Positions 9,806 to 19,852 are shown, counted from the first letter of the stretch. The stretch: DNA of 64,000 bases from CAZMNY01 sp964567745 (GCA_964567745.1 CAZMNY010000008.1:1-64000); one strand, 5' to 3'. Made by a program: numbers and translations. Notes: generated from the sequence alone by a model not told the origin.

Positions 9806-12800
9806 CTAGTCGTCGCCGACTTTGTTAATCGTGTTGTGGATGACGCCATGCACAGGCTTGCCATCTGGGCTTGTGAATCGAAATCGGATTTCCATGCACC
9901 AGGTTGGTCGAATCTCGCTTGAGTTGATGAGAACCGTTTTCCCATCGGGAGCAAGACGAACCGACTTGATCGGCAGCGGTCGCTCGTCATAGTGTTTGGA
10001 GCCGTAGTTGGCGGTGCGTTTGAGGCTCCAGGTCTTAACGTTGACGTTGGCTTCGCGAACGGAATCAGGATCGATCGGTTCACTGAACAGCAGTTCGAGT
10101 CGACTGGTCTTGGCTCGAAGTTTGACCGGAAGATGGATCGGTTTTCCCGTGGCTCGAATACGGTAGAGCCCGCCCGGCTGTTGTCGGTTTCCAGCCCAGG
10201 CGAACATACCGCAACTGTAGAGATGACCATCGCCGGGATGGAATCGGCCTCGCATGACGCCCGTCGGGAACGGCGCAAGCGGCAACTCGCACATGCCTCC
10301 TTGGATGACGCCGCCAATCTCCTCATGTGGAACGACATAGACTTTGCCGAATCCGTACGAAAAATTGAGCAGCGAACCGTTGAGCGGTCCCCATTTTTTG
10401 CTGTCGACCCAAAGGAGTTCGGACGGCGAGCGGTCGAAACTGTTTGTGATCCAGCAAAGCGGCTGCTCCATCGCGTCATCGGATGAATCGGTCACGTCGT
10501 GGTATCCGAACATGTTGCCGTAGAATCCGCCCGGCTTCACCCAGTTGATTCGATTCTTCGGATTCCAGTGTCCCTCCTGGTCGGTCACGATGAACGTGCC
10601 GTCGGGATTGATGCAGACTCCGTTCGCCGCTCGAAAACCGTTGGCCACAATATCGGTCCGACTTCCATCCTTGCTGACTCGAAGCAATGTTCCGTGGTGC
10701 GGCACAACGGCCTTGAGCGCGTGCCGAGCTGACTTGGCGTAATAAAAATTGCCATCGGCGTCGGTCTGCAATCCCATTGCGAATTCATGGAAGTGTTCCG
10801 TAACCTGGTGATCGTTGTTGAAGTTCTCGTAGTAGTCGATTTCTCCGTCGTCGTTGAGGTCGTGCAGGATGCAAAGTTGGTCGCGGCACGTGATGAAGAT
10901 TCGGCCGTCGACGATTCTGACGCCCAGCGGTTGGAACAGGCCCGAGGCGATTCGTTTCCAAGTGAGCTGGTCGGCGTTCCCCTTGAATCCGCTAACGCGC
11001 CAGACATCGCCGTCCCACGCGGACACGATCATGCTTTCGCCGCCCGCTTCGAAATCGAGCCCGGTCGGGCGGACGCGAGCGAGCCATGGGTTGTCGGACG
11101 GGCGAGTCAGCACGTCGGAAGTCAGCGGTCCGTCGTCGCTCCCCAAGCTTGCCTTGACGGCAAGAGGTTGTCCCCATCTGGACGGACCGCCTTGGGTCAG
11201 ACTGGCGAGATCCTCTCCTTGTTCTGGCAAAGCCAAGCCGAGAATTGCCGCTTGAGGTTCGTCACCGACCCCCGTTCGACGGCGCATCCAAACTGAAAAA
11301 CGAATTGGTTTGTCTCCCGCCGGAATGGTGGCTCGCAAGGCACCGTCGACAGCAGACCATTTTAGCCCCGCGACGTTGGGCCAGACGCCGACGTCGAGTG
11401 GATTGATATTGCCAGTCTTGTTCGCTGGCTGAGCCGCAGCGTTTTCGTTCCGTGCGACCTTGGCGATGATATCGCGTTTCGCGTGTCCCTTGACGGAATC
11501 TGATTTGAGCGAGCGAAGATCGAAATGGGCGGTCGCGTTTGGCGGGGCATGCTGAGCAAGTTCATTCGCATCGAGTTCATCGGCATCGAGTGTCCGCTGG
11601 AAGAATGAAACCGATTCGATCTTTCCAACGAATGCGGATTTTGGCCGTGGAAAATTGCCGGCGGTGTAGCCGAGACGGATCACTTGACCCTTGCGAGGAT
11701 TCTCGGGGCGAAGGCGTCCTTCTCCTTCGAGTCGGCCATCGATGTAGAGTCGCACTTCACCTCGCTTGTGACTCCACGTCATCGCCACATCATGTGGTTT
11801 TCCGTCGTTCACTCGTTTGCGACTCTGCACGGCACCGACCCAACCGATGTCGTAGACAAGCCGACCGTCGCGCACAAATAGCGTCTTTCCATCGGGGACC
11901 CATTTGGCCTGATTCGCCGTCTTGGCAAAGATGGTGCCGCCCGATTTCGTCGTGATCCGCGCCTTGATCGTGAAATCGCGCGATGTCATGTCGAAGGCGT
12001 TGCCGTCGTCAACTTGAAGATGTCCGCGTCCGTCAAATGCAAACGGCTTCGCGCCTGCCACGGCGACGGGCTCTGCTTGCTTCGCGACTTGCTTCTTGAG
12101 AACGCCCAACGTTGCGAAATTGTGTTCGCGATCGATTGGGTTGATCGAGACATTTGCTTGCTTGCTCGGATGTGTGGCAAGTTGAATCGTGATTGGCGTC
12201 GAGCGGCGACCGATCTCGAAATGTCTTAGGAAAACAGGTTGGTCGCCAGTGAGCCGCACACCGGGTGATTCAAGCACTTTGCTTTCGCCGACGGAGTAGG
12301 AAAGAATCGTGCGGTTGCCGTGATGGTAAAGTCCCTTGAAATGCGCCCACGTTTTGGGCAGCGGTCCGTATGGTTTATCGTCGCGCCCGATGACGCGAGG
12401 CGCGTCGAACGAAGTTGTAGGCGACCAACCGGCCCCGGTTGGATTCTCGACATGGACATCGCCCTGGATTTTGGGATGAATCGCATGGCGGCCGTTGAAC
12501 ATGATGCCGTTCCAGTCAATAAATCCTTCACCAGTCCATGCGGCGGACAGTCGCAACGTGTCTTCGTCATACAGCGCCCAATATCGTCCGCGGGAGACTC
12601 CGCCGGGGCCCTCGTCCAGTCGAACGGCGATTCCTTTGTAAGCGATATTGTCGCCGCCCTGCCCCACTTCATACGTGTGAATCAGGCTCGGACCGTAATC
12701 CATGTTGACCCAATCTTGTACGACTCGCGGCACCGGGCCTCGCGTGTCGCCGACAGGAAGCGAATTCAAATATGAGTCGTTCATCGCCACGAGTTGCGAC

Positions 12801-13774
12801 GGATTATTGCGTTTCAGATACGCTTCGCGGATGTAATGAATCACATCGTATTTCTGTTGAGGCACCATCCACATTTGTGGTTGCATCATGCCGAAGCCGC
12901 GAGTGAGTGTTTGGTACATCGTGAAGGGATCGGCACCGCTCTTGAATTTGCCCGTCGCGAATCGCAATGACGTCGGCAACGACCCTGGTCGTTTGTGATC
13001 GCCGTGGCAGTTGATACAGAGCCGCTGATAGATGGCCTCGCCTCGTTTGAGAGCTTTCGCGTCCAAGTCGCGTAGCATTCCGGCGTGGTCGACTCGCTTC
13101 TCGTAAAGCGGAAGAGGCCGCGTGGCGTAGGATCCGGGAGGTGGAGTGAGCAAAGACGCCTGCGCGGGCCCCTTGTCGGAGATTTCCCATACGTAGCGCG
13201 CGAGGTCGAGGAACTGTTGGCGATTGGAGAGTTGGTTGGCAAGACCGCGCGGCATGAGAGAACTTTTCGATTGGTTTCGTTCTTCGATTGCGTCTTTTGG
13301 GATACGGCGAGTCTTCTGCTCTCCAGTCGCTTCGCGAAGGACCAGGTGATCAGACGTCTCTTTGACGACGATTCCCGAAACAGCCTTGCCGTCATCCGTT
13401 TGAAGCGTGACGGTCTCGAAGCCTTTTCGAATCGCTTTCGACGGCGCCAGGATCGACTCCACGATGTGCCGCATTGTCAACGGTTCGCTAGGCTTAGTCA
13501 GATTGGGGCCCAGGAATGTCGAGTTGGCGTCGAGCGCATGACACTTCTTGCAAGACAAGTAGGACTGATAGAAGAGCACGGCACCTCGTTTGGCGTCGCC
13601 CTGCTCCATGGCTGCTTGGGCGACGACAGCGGCGCCCTCTTTGTTGAGCGCGGCCTCGAGCAGACCGGGAGCGAAGTTTTGCGCTGACGTTGGCGAAGTC
13701 GACGTCGCGATCAACAAGCCAATGAACAGACCGGGGATCGCAAGCGAAGATAGCGATGAGAAAAAGCGTGTCAT
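9806..13774 (-). CDS. DUF6797 / haem-binding / LamG / beta-propeller secreted protein
   Basis: This 1322-residue exported protein starts at the ATG of MTRFFSSLSS, because the upstream in-frame extension lacks a signal peptide. Order of domains: signal peptide (1-31), a cytochrome c domain of the planctomycete haem-binding type with SCKKCHA, a second cytochrome domain with LCINCHGDH, a DUF6797-like segment (VNMDYGPSLIHTYEVG, DWNGIMFNGRHAIHP), a LamG/concanavalin-like domain (SRDFTIKARI, LYIDGRLEGEG), and a C-terminal beta-propeller resembling glucose/sorbosone dehydrogenases (GLQTDADGNFYY, NGVCINPDGTFIVTDQEGHW). It is presumably a periplasmic dehydrogenase or carbohydrate-binding cytochrome. 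The substrate is unknown. A propeller gene lies upstream on the same strand, 138 bp away. Confidence 0.9.
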   Translation of the reverse strand: MTRFFSSLSSLAIPGLFIGLLIATSTSPTSAQNFAPGLLEAALNKEGAAVVAQAAMEQGDAKRGAVLFYQSYLSCKKCHALDANSTFLGPNLTKPSEPLTMRHIVESILAPSKAIRKGFETVTLQTDDGKAVSGIVVKETSDHLVLREATGEQKTRRIPKDAIEERNQSKSSLMPRGLANQLSNRQQFLDLARYVWEISDKGPAQASLLTPPPGSYATRPLPLYEKRVDHAGMLRDLDAKALKRGEAIYQRLCINCHGDHKRPGSLPTSLRFATGKFKSGADPFTMYQTLTRGFGMMQPQMWMVPQQKYDVIHYIREAYLKRNNPSQLVAMNDSYLNSLPVGDTRGPVPRVVQDWVNMDYGPSLIHTYEVGQGGDNIAYKGIAVRLDEGPGGVSRGRYWALYDEDTLRLSAAWTGEGFIDWNGIMFNGRHAIHPKIQGDVHVENPTGAGWSPTTSFDAPRVIGRDDKPYGPLPKTWAHFKGLYHHGNRTILSYSVGESKVLESPGVRLTGDQPVFLRHFEIGRRSTPITIQLATHPSKQANVSINPIDREHNFATLGVLKKQVAKQAEPVAVAGAKPFAFDGRGHLQVDDGNAFDMTSRDFTIKARITTKSGGTIFAKTANQAKWVPDGKTLFVRDGRLVYDIGWVGAVQSRKRVNDGKPHDVAMTWSHKRGEVRLYIDGRLEGEGRLRPENPRKGQVIRLGYTAGNFPRPKSAFVGKIESVSFFQRTLDADELDANELAQHAPPNATAHFDLRSLKSDSVKGHAKRDIIAKVARNENAAAQPANKTGNINPLDVGVWPNVAGLKWSAVDGALRATIPAGDKPIRFSVWMRRRTGVGDEPQAAILGLALPEQGEDLASLTQGGPSRWGQPLAVKASLGSDDGPLTSDVLTRPSDNPWLARVRPTGLDFEAGGESMIVSAWDGDVWRVSGFKGNADQLTWKRIASGLFQPLGVRIVDGRIFITCRDQLCILHDLNDDGEIDYYENFNNDHQVTEHFHEFAMGLQTDADGNFYYAKSARHALKAVVPHHGTLLRVSKDGSRTDIVANGFRAANGVCINPDGTFIVTDQEGHWNPKNRINWVKPGGFYGNMFGYHDVTDSSDDAMEQPLCWITNSFDRSPSELLWVDSKKWGPLNGSLLNFSYGFGKVYVVPHEEIGGVIQGGMCELPLAPFPTGVMRGRFHPGDGHLYSCGMFAWAGNRQQPGGLYRIRATGKPIHLPVKLRAKTSRLELLFSEPIDPDSVREANVNVKTWSLKRTANYGSKHYDERPLPIKSVRLAPDGKTVLINSSEIRPTWCMEIRFRFTSPDGKPVHGVIHNTINKVGDD

Positions 13775-13912
13775 GGAGTTCCCGTCAGAGCTAGAAGCGT
13801 CGCGCAGCTGCACACTTTGCGAAATGGATCCTTGTCGTTCGATAATGCAAACCGAGAAAGAATGCTGCCAAGTTGCGACTGGCAATGCCTGCCTTGATCA
13901 AAACAGCACTTG

Positions 13913-15238
13913 CTACTCTTCCAAGCTCGTGCAGATAAGTTGTTTGTCATTGCGAATGAAAATGTGTCGATTGGCGTAGGCAGGGTGCGCCCAGCAGACG
14001 CCGTCTCGTCTGCGCAGTTGTTCCAGCGTGGGCTGGATGATCTTGGTTCGACTGATCTCGTCGAAGCCGGAAGGCGACAATTTGGCGATGATCAGCTCGC
14101 CCAATTCGTTGAAGAGCCAGTATCGGTCGCCGTTTCGCACGATATGGATGTTGCTCCAACGCGCCGTGCGAGTGGCGGTCTTGTCCGTCCAGACTCGATC
14201 TCCAGTCGCGGTTGCCAGGCAGCGAAGTTCACCGTAGCTGTCGACGCCGTAGATGTGCTCGCCAGCGATCGTCGGCGTGCTGATCATGCTATGCAGTGCG
14301 TCGGTATCGCGCTCGCTGCGGCCAACTCGTCGCCAAACTCGCTCGGCCTTCGATCCATCGCCGTTCAACTTAAGCAGCAGCGAGCCGTCATAAAATGAAG
14401 TTACAAAAACATGGTCGCCCGAGACGACAGGCGTCGCCACTCCGATCGGCATGTTTTTGGGAGCGAAGGGCGACCGCCAAAATACTTCGCCAGACTTTGG
14501 GTCAAGCCCCGCCACGCTGTCGCCTGTCAAACAAACGACGACTTGACGACCTTGACGTTCGAGAAGTATCGGCGCCGAGTAGGACGCGCGATCTCGTAGT
14601 GCTCGCCAGATTTCTTCGCCTGACTTCTTGTCGAAAGCAACGAGGCAAGCATTGTCGCCGCCGCCGACTTGGATGATGAGCAGGCGATCGACAATAAGCG
14701 GGGCTGACGTGATGCCCCAGATGGGCATGCGTTTGGATTCGCTCAGCTTAAGTTCTTTGTCGAGATCGCGTTTCCAAAGCATGGCGCCGCCGACGTCGAG
14801 ACAATGCAAATGTCCCATTGCGCCGAGTGCAAAAACTCGGTTGTCGTCAACAGTAACACAGGCGCGCGGTCCCGCTTTGTAGCCAATCGTGTACTCGCAG
14901 TCGTAAACGTGCTCCCACAACTTCTGTCCCGATTTGGCGTCGAAGCAAAGGATCCGTTCCTGCTGCTTTCGCTCGTTGGTTGAGAGGCGGTCAGTCAGAA
15001 AGACTCGGTTATCGACGACGGTCGGTCCGCTGTATCCGGGGCCGACGGGAACTGTCCAGACCGGTTCGAGTGTTGGTGAATCGAATTTCTTGACGATTCC
15101 GCGCTCGTTCCACACGCCATCGCGGTTGGCACCTCGCCATTGAGACCAATCGTCGGCTGAGAGAATGGCGGTGAGCATGCAAGAGGCTGTTGTCAGGGCC
15201 AGAGTGCGAATCACAAATCGCCGTTGCGCTGATCTCAT
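13913..15238 (-). CDS. PQQ-like beta-propeller secreted protein
   Basis: This is an exported protein of about 441 residues with a hydrophobic signal (IRTLALTTASCMLTAILSA) followed by the DWSQWRGANRDGVW opening that is typical of planctomycete PQQ-binding-like (BamB-type) propellers. Repeats of the form GxxLWxxxxD are visible (GQKLWEHVYD, GAMLWKRDLD, GEEIWRALRD, GEVFWRSPFA, GDRVWTDKTA). The start at 15238 is preferred over 15262 because a GGAG lies about ten bases upstream. True PQQ binding or enzymatic activity is not implied, since most relatives are uncharacterised. It lies upstream of the large haem protein and could be co-expressed with it. Confidence 0.88.
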   Translation of the reverse strand: MRSAQRRFVIRTLALTTASCMLTAILSADDWSQWRGANRDGVWNERGIVKKFDSPTLEPVWTVPVGPGYSGPTVVDNRVFLTDRLSTNERKQQERILCFDAKSGQKLWEHVYDCEYTIGYKAGPRACVTVDDNRVFALGAMGHLHCLDVGGAMLWKRDLDKELKLSESKRMPIWGITSAPLIVDRLLIIQVGGGDNACLVAFDKKSGEEIWRALRDRASYSAPILLERQGRQVVVCLTGDSVAGLDPKSGEVFWRSPFAPKNMPIGVATPVVSGDHVFVTSFYDGSLLLKLNGDGSKAERVWRRVGRSERDTDALHSMISTPTIAGEHIYGVDSYGELRCLATATGDRVWTDKTATRTARWSNIHIVRNGDRYWLFNELGELIIAKLSPSGFDEISRTKIIQPTLEQLRRRDGVCWAHPAYANRHIFIRNDKQLICTSLEE

Positions 15239-15427
15239 AACTCCGTCTCTCCGTAAATCCATCGGGGGGCGTTTGGGCGTTCATTTTGCTTGCACGTTAT
15301 ACCACGGACGCAAACGCAACGTTTAATTCGACGAGGGCTGCTGGCAAACGGCCGGGGGGTTCGCAAATGGGCACCTGGATCCGTAGAATGGAGCCATCAT
15401 TGCCTGGCCGCAGTGGAGAGAACCAAA

Positions 15428-16381
15428 ATGAGTAAATTGGCGAGCGACGAACGGAGTTGGGACGTGTTGCTAGTCATGGCGGCTGCGCTGGTCGTGGCTG
15501 TGGGCTGCAGCGGCAACAATTCGGCGGTGAACAATGCGGGCCAAGGCGAAACGGCCGCTGATCCCGAGCCGAAACCGGAATCGCCGGTTGTCATCGACCT
15601 CGATTCGCCCTTGGGTGAGTCGTTGACGACGACGCCGGAGAAACGCAAGTCGGACGAAATCGTGAAGCGATGGCGTGAAAACGACGTCCGCTGTGAAATG
15701 GACGATATGGGCAAAGATGTGATTAGCATCGTTGTTCCAGCTGGCGCGGCGGACGACGTGCTGCGCGGATCGCACGAGGTCACGTCGCTCAAGTCAGTCA
15801 CGCTGGCCGAAGACTGCGCCATTACCGATTCCGGCCTCGCTCATCTAACCGATTGCAACTCGCTCGAATCGCTGCGACTCAACGCCGCCAAAGGCGTCTC
15901 GCTGGAAGGGCTCAAGTCGATCGCCAAAATAAGCTCGCTGCGAGATCTCGATGTCAGCGGACTGCGCATCGGATCGGAGAGCCTGGACGTGCTCGGCGAG
16001 CATGGCGGTTTGCGCGAGCTGAATCTTAGCTGGACGGCGGTAGGCGACGATGTGTTGGGCAAGATGTCGCAATTGCCGACGCTCGAATCGCTCGACCTCA
16101 GCTTCACGCGGATTTCCGACGCCGAGCTCGACTCGCTACTCGGCCTGTCCGAATTGACCTATTTGAATCTCGAAGGGACTCGGGTCAGCGAGAAGGCAGT
16201 CGCGCGGCTGCGCGAAAAATCGCCTCGATTGTTGATCGATGGTTTTGACGTCGAAGTGATTGAGAAGCCAGAAGACGCACCGAAAGACAAGCCGTCAGAT
16301 GCTCCCAAGGAAGAATCCAAGGAGAAGCCCGCAGACACGCCCGAGAAAAAGTCAGCGGACTCGCCGAAAGACAAGCAGTAG
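15428..16381 (+). CDS. Leucine-rich-repeat lipoprotein
   Basis: The start at 15428 gives a lipoprotein signal (VVAVGCSG with cysteine near residue 27). After a linker rich in Pro/Glu, about residues 130-270 form leucine-rich repeats (LESLRLNAAKGVSLEGLKSI, LRDLDVSGLRIGSESLDVL, LESLDLSFTRISDAELDSLL, LTYLNLEGTRVSEKAV). The C-terminal 55 residues are a low-complexity Lys/Pro/Asp/Glu tail (KDKPSDAPKEESKEKPADTP). It is probably an envelope-anchored interaction protein. The repeats are of the short 'RI/cysteine-containing' type often seen in planctomycetes. Partners are unknown. Confidence 0.85.
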   Translation: MSKLASDERSWDVLLVMAAALVVAVGCSGNNSAVNNAGQGETAADPEPKPESPVVIDLDSPLGESLTTTPEKRKSDEIVKRWRENDVRCEMDDMGKDVISIVVPAGAADDVLRGSHEVTSLKSVTLAEDCAITDSGLAHLTDCNSLESLRLNAAKGVSLEGLKSIAKISSLRDLDVSGLRIGSESLDVLGEHGGLRELNLSWTAVGDDVLGKMSQLPTLESLDLSFTRISDAELDSLLGLSELTYLNLEGTRVSEKAVARLREKSPRLLIDGFDVEVIEKPEDAPKDKPSDAPKEESKEKPADTPEKKSADSPKDKQ

Positions 16382-16537
16382 ATCTTCTTGGTTTACTGTG
16401 CCGTTGTCCGGCCGTCTCAACCGAAGCTTGGTCGATGGGGACGAAAGAATCTGCCGAGTCGAACACAAACCGAACGCCCTGCGTTAATCATCTTTGATCG
16501 TTCAAACTATTTCACATGATCGCGGGAGTTGTACGCC

Positions 16538-17908
16538 ATGGTCTGTATGATCCGGATAGTCTTGGTCGGTGTGATCTTGATCTCTTTTTCGAACGGCTCA
16601 CTCAGGGCGGAGGACGACGACGCGGCGGCTGGTCTATACGGCGAGTTTCTTCAAATCGCCGATGCCGTTCAGACTCATGCATTGGCACCGCCAACACGGC
16701 AGGAAATGCTGATGCGAGCCATTCGCGCGACCACAAGCAACGCGCCTGCCGATCTCGCTCAGCAGATATCCGACGCGGGTTCTCGTGAGATGGAGCAAAA
16801 AATCCTGGCTCAGTCTCTCGCCGGCGTGAAATGGACTGAATCGATGCGCAGCAAGTTTCTCACCAGTGCGGCTCAGTGGACGAAATCGGTCGTTTCGGTC
16901 AAATCGATCTCCGACGTCGGCGTTACTCGTCAGCTGCGAGCAAATCTGTACGTCGGCATCGGCATTCAGATATCGAAGACAGGCGAATACGCCGTGATGC
17001 AGAAAGTCTTCCCGCGAGGTCCGGCGAGAAAAGCCAAGGCGAAGGATGGCGATCAGATTATCAAAGTCGATGGCGTCGACCTCAGCGGCGTAGGGCTTGG
17101 CGACGTCGTTTCTCGGCTTCGCGGCAAGCGGGGAACGAAAGTGACGGTAACTCTGAAGACGAGTGACGAACCGCCGCGCGATGTGCAGATGGTGAGAAGC
17201 GTTGTTCCGATTGATTCCGTCGAGGGTGTTGCCCGGCGAGCGGATGATTCTTGGGATTTTCAAACAAAACAGAACAAAGATATCGCCTTGATTCGCATTG
17301 TCGATTTGAAGGGAAGCACGATCTCTGAGCTGCGAGATGCGGCCCAGCGAATAAAACGCAATGGTGCCAAGGCGGTCATCATCGACTTGACTCGCGTGTC
17401 GGGAGGCGAGTTTCGGCACGCGGTGATGTTGGCCGACGCTCTGATCGGTGAAGCGGAATTGGGAAGCCAGACCAAGCGGACCGGAACGGTTCAATATACG
17501 AGCGACAGCGGTTCAGTCTTTGAAGGTTTGCCGATAGTCGCGATGATTGGGAAGGTGACGACGGGGGCTACGGAGTGGTTGGCCGCCGCGTTAGGCGACA
17601 GCGGCCGAGCGACTCTGATCGGTTCAAGAACGGGCGGGTCCGGCGCAATAACGACTGAAGTCGACTTGGATTCTGGATTCGTTGTTCAGATTGTCAGCGG
17701 CATGATGGTCAGGTCGAACGGCAAGCCGATTCAAAACGCCAACATCGACGTCGCCAATCGCTTCGCCCGCATCGCTGGCGAAGCGATTCCGTATTTCCAA
17801 CAATCTTCAAGGAAAGCATCTGGCGGAGTCGAACCCGATTTTACCGCCCTGCCCTCCGACCCCCTTGGTGCCGCGATCAAACTGCTCCAAAAAAGTCATT
17901 TGAAGTAA
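16538..17908 (+). CDS. PDZ and S41-peptidase-like secreted protein, probably inactive
   Basis: The protein of about 456 residues has a signal peptide (IVLVGVILISFSNGSLRAE), a PDZ domain near residues 140-225 (GPARKAKAKDGDQIIKVDG) and an S41 (C-terminal processing peptidase) domain near 240-420. In active CtpA-type enzymes the nucleophile lies in a motif like (T/S)ASASE and the lysine in GxxTxGKG. Here the matching segments read VTTGATEW and GSRTGGSG, so both the serine and the lysine appear to be replaced. It is therefore likely a non-catalytic scaffold or regulator in the periplasm. ATG 16538 was chosen over TTG 16529 because of GGGAG at a suitable distance. Confidence 0.82.
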   Translation: MVCMIRIVLVGVILISFSNGSLRAEDDDAAAGLYGEFLQIADAVQTHALAPPTRQEMLMRAIRATTSNAPADLAQQISDAGSREMEQKILAQSLAGVKWTESMRSKFLTSAAQWTKSVVSVKSISDVGVTRQLRANLYVGIGIQISKTGEYAVMQKVFPRGPARKAKAKDGDQIIKVDGVDLSGVGLGDVVSRLRGKRGTKVTVTLKTSDEPPRDVQMVRSVVPIDSVEGVARRADDSWDFQTKQNKDIALIRIVDLKGSTISELRDAAQRIKRNGAKAVIIDLTRVSGGEFRHAVMLADALIGEAELGSQTKRTGTVQYTSDSGSVFEGLPIVAMIGKVTTGATEWLAAALGDSGRATLIGSRTGGSGAITTEVDLDSGFVVQIVSGMMVRSNGKPIQNANIDVANRFARIAGEAIPYFQQSSRKASGGVEPDFTALPSDPLGAAIKLLQKSHLK

Positions 17909-17947
17909 GTCATCATTCACTACTAAGGCACCTCGTTAGACACAATC

Positions 17948-18286
17948 ATGAATTCATCGCTTCCATTGGAAATTTCAACCGCCGACGCTAAACCGATCAT
18001 CGACCAAGAAGGCGGCTGCCTGTTGCTCGATGTAAGAGAACAGGATGAGTACGACGTCGCTCGAATCGACGGGAGCGTGTTGATTCCGATGAGCGAGATT
18101 CAATCGCGCGTCGGCGAGCTCGAACCGCACAAGGAGAAGCGAATCATCGTCCATTGCAAGCTCGGCGGACGCAGTTTGCAGGTCGCCCATTGGCTAAAGG
18201 AACAGGGCTTCATTCAGGTGCAAAACCTAACTGGCGGCATTGATCAATGGTCGGTGGAAATCGACCCGGACGTACCGCGATACTAG
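17948..18286 (+). CDS. Single-domain rhodanese (sulfurtransferase)
   Basis: This is a cytosolic 112-residue rhodanese-like protein. The substrate-proximal motif LLLDVREQDEYDVARIDG and the active-site loop HCKLGGRS, with Cys70 and Arg75, are intact, so transfer of sulfane sulfur from thiosulfate or a persulfide carrier is plausible. It resembles GlpE/ThiF-associated single-domain rhodaneses in size. It follows the S41-like gene by 39 bp on the same strand. No sulfur-pathway partner is visible nearby. Confidence 0.9.
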   Translation: MNSSLPLEISTADAKPIIDQEGGCLLLDVREQDEYDVARIDGSVLIPMSEIQSRVGELEPHKEKRIIVHCKLGGRSLQVAHWLKEQGFIQVQNLTGGIDQWSVEIDPDVPRY

Positions 18287-18391
18287 ATCGTCGATCGATT
18301 CGGACGTCATCCATGACACGCACCGTACAACCACGGGCCGACTCCTCCGACGCGCGGATAAAGGGTCTCTGTCCAGTCAAGGGAGCGAGCC

Positions 18392-18616
18392 ATGTTGCCA
18401 TGGGAGGCGGTCGGCCGGCTCGTCGTGGCGTTTCGTTGGATCGCAATGGTTATTGGGTTTCTTGCCGAAGGATTCGGCGTCATCATGATGTCGTCGTACC
18501 GACTTCGCAGAACGCTTGGCCAAACCCACCCGATGGACGTGCATGGATGTGGAGTTTGGCTACTCCTGCTGGGTATCGCGATGATCTGGCTTGGCGGATC
18601 GATGGCCGGCCCGTGA
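18392..18616 (+). CDS. Small two-helix membrane protein
   Basis: This 74-residue reading frame starts with ATG at 18392, seven bases after GGGAG. Two hydrophobic stretches are visible (VVAFRWIAMVIGFLAEGFGV and VWLLLLGIAMIWLGG) with a polar loop between them. No family is recognised. A plausible ribosome-binding site and membrane-like composition support it being real, but other frames are also open over this region. Confidence 0.5.
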   Translation: MLPWEAVGRLVVAFRWIAMVIGFLAEGFGVIMMSSYRLRRTLGQTHPMDVHGCGVWLLLLGIAMIWLGGSMAGP

Positions 18617-18760
18617 CCGCGCCGACGGTGACGATTGGCATCTCTTCTTTTCGTGGATTATCGTGTCTTGTGCGGCTCTTCCATTCTCGTCAGACGAAGG
18701 TTGGCCACGAAAAGCACGAGGAGGCGCGAAAGAAGATCTCTCGGATTGTCTGTCGCCAAC

Positions 18761-18796
18761 AAAAAAGGACTTGGAGCGAGTGGGCTCCAAGTCCTT
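18761..18796 (-). terminator. Intrinsic terminator of tRNA-Leu
   Basis: A perfect 13-bp inverted repeat (arms 18765-18777 and 18784-18796, 6-base loop) is followed, on the minus strand, by a run of six T (complement of the A run at 18761-18766). It lies 12 bases beyond the 3' end of the tRNA and is a textbook Rho-independent terminator. Confidence 0.9.
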
Positions 18797-18807
18797 CAGA
18801 AGACAAG

Positions 18808-18892
<85 letters not shown>

Positions 18893-18960
18893 TTGTCTCA
18901 AACGAGCATCTCTTTATACGAAATGCGAGTCGCGATGGCTAGGCGGGCGAGAACTCAACT

Positions 18961-18987
18961 TCGATAGACGCGGCTCCCGTCTATCGA
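18961..18987. terminator. Inverted repeat, probable terminator hairpin
   Basis: This is a perfect 10-bp stem (18961-18970 with 18978-18987) and a 7-base loop, followed on the plus strand by cagttttt. It sits between the tRNA-Leu 5' end and the 3' end of the broken minus-strand gene, so it could end transcription of that gene, although the T run is on the plus-strand side. Confidence 0.45.
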
Positions 18988-19033
18988 CAGTTTTTCAGAT
19001 CGTCGACGGGATCGTTTCTGCTTGGCGCAAACG

Positions 19034-19852
19034 TTAATCGGCTGGGCGAAAAATCATCTCGTTTTGATAGAGGTTGAGTCGACGAGTGAATTCATGTTGA
19101 AGGTAGATAGGTGCCAGGCGAATGGCTTGCTGTTCTCGCCGCACCGCCTCGTCGAACCGGCCAACTTCAGCCAGCGCCGCGGCAAGCGTGTCAACGACCA
19201 GGCAGTCTTCCCAGTTAGCTTCTTCGGAAAGTTTCGTCGCCATTTCAACGCCCTTTTCGCCATCGCGAACCGACTCATCGTCGGACGTCGCAAGTAGCCA
19301 GGCCAATTGCTTCCTAGTTGATTGGGCGTTTGGATCGATAAGCAGAATGTTCCGTAGATGTTTCACACTCTCCTTGGCGTTGCCAAGTTTTCCATAAGTG
19401 TCAGCCAAATGCGTATGGAGCTCGATGGACATGGATCGAACCTCATCGCTATCAGCTTCCGACTCCTCGACAATCCCCAGAGCTTGAAAGTATGAATCGC
19501 GTTCCGGATCGAAACTGCGCATCATGAACTGAACGTGCCCCAAAGTTAGTAGCGTTGCGACGAGACGATTTCGATACAGTTCTTCCTTTTGCTCTGGGCT
19601 CAAGGCAACCAGCTTTTTCAGCACGTCGCGAACCGCTTCGAATTGTTTGCTCGCAGCTTCCCATTCTCCTTGCTCTTTGTGACTTTGAGCCAGCGCGGTG
19701 AGGCTATTCGCGAGTTCGTTTTGCAGCGTCGCGTCGGATTCGGACGCCGCTACCTGCGATTCGACCTCAGCCAGATCGACAAGCAACTTGACTGCCGCCT
19801 CGAGTTGCGGTCCTTGTGGACTTTTGAATCGAAATGATTCCTTTGTGGTCAA
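19034..19852 (-). CDS. TPR fragment of the composite broken gene
   Basis: This open frame of up to 272 residues consists of helical tetratricopeptide-like repeats (ANSLTALAQSHKEQGEWEAA, LHTHLADTYGKLGNAKESVK, DTLAAALAEVGRFDEAVRRE). Its first residues (FRFKSPQGPQLEAAVKLL) are the natural end of the upstream thioredoxin domain, so the apparent start is an artefact of a frameshift near 19840. An independent TPR protein is possible but there is no ribosome-binding site or intergenic space to support it. Confidence 0.6.
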   Translation of the reverse strand: MTTKESFRFKSPQGPQLEAAVKLLVDLAEVESQVAASESDATLQNELANSLTALAQSHKEQGEWEAASKQFEAVRDVLKKLVALSPEQKEELYRNRLVATLLTLGHVQFMMRSFDPERDSYFQALGIVEESEADSDEVRSMSIELHTHLADTYGKLGNAKESVKHLRNILLIDPNAQSTRKQLAWLLATSDDESVRDGEKGVEMATKLSEEANWEDCLVVDTLAAALAEVGRFDEAVRREQQAIRLAPIYLQHEFTRRLNLYQNEMIFRPAD

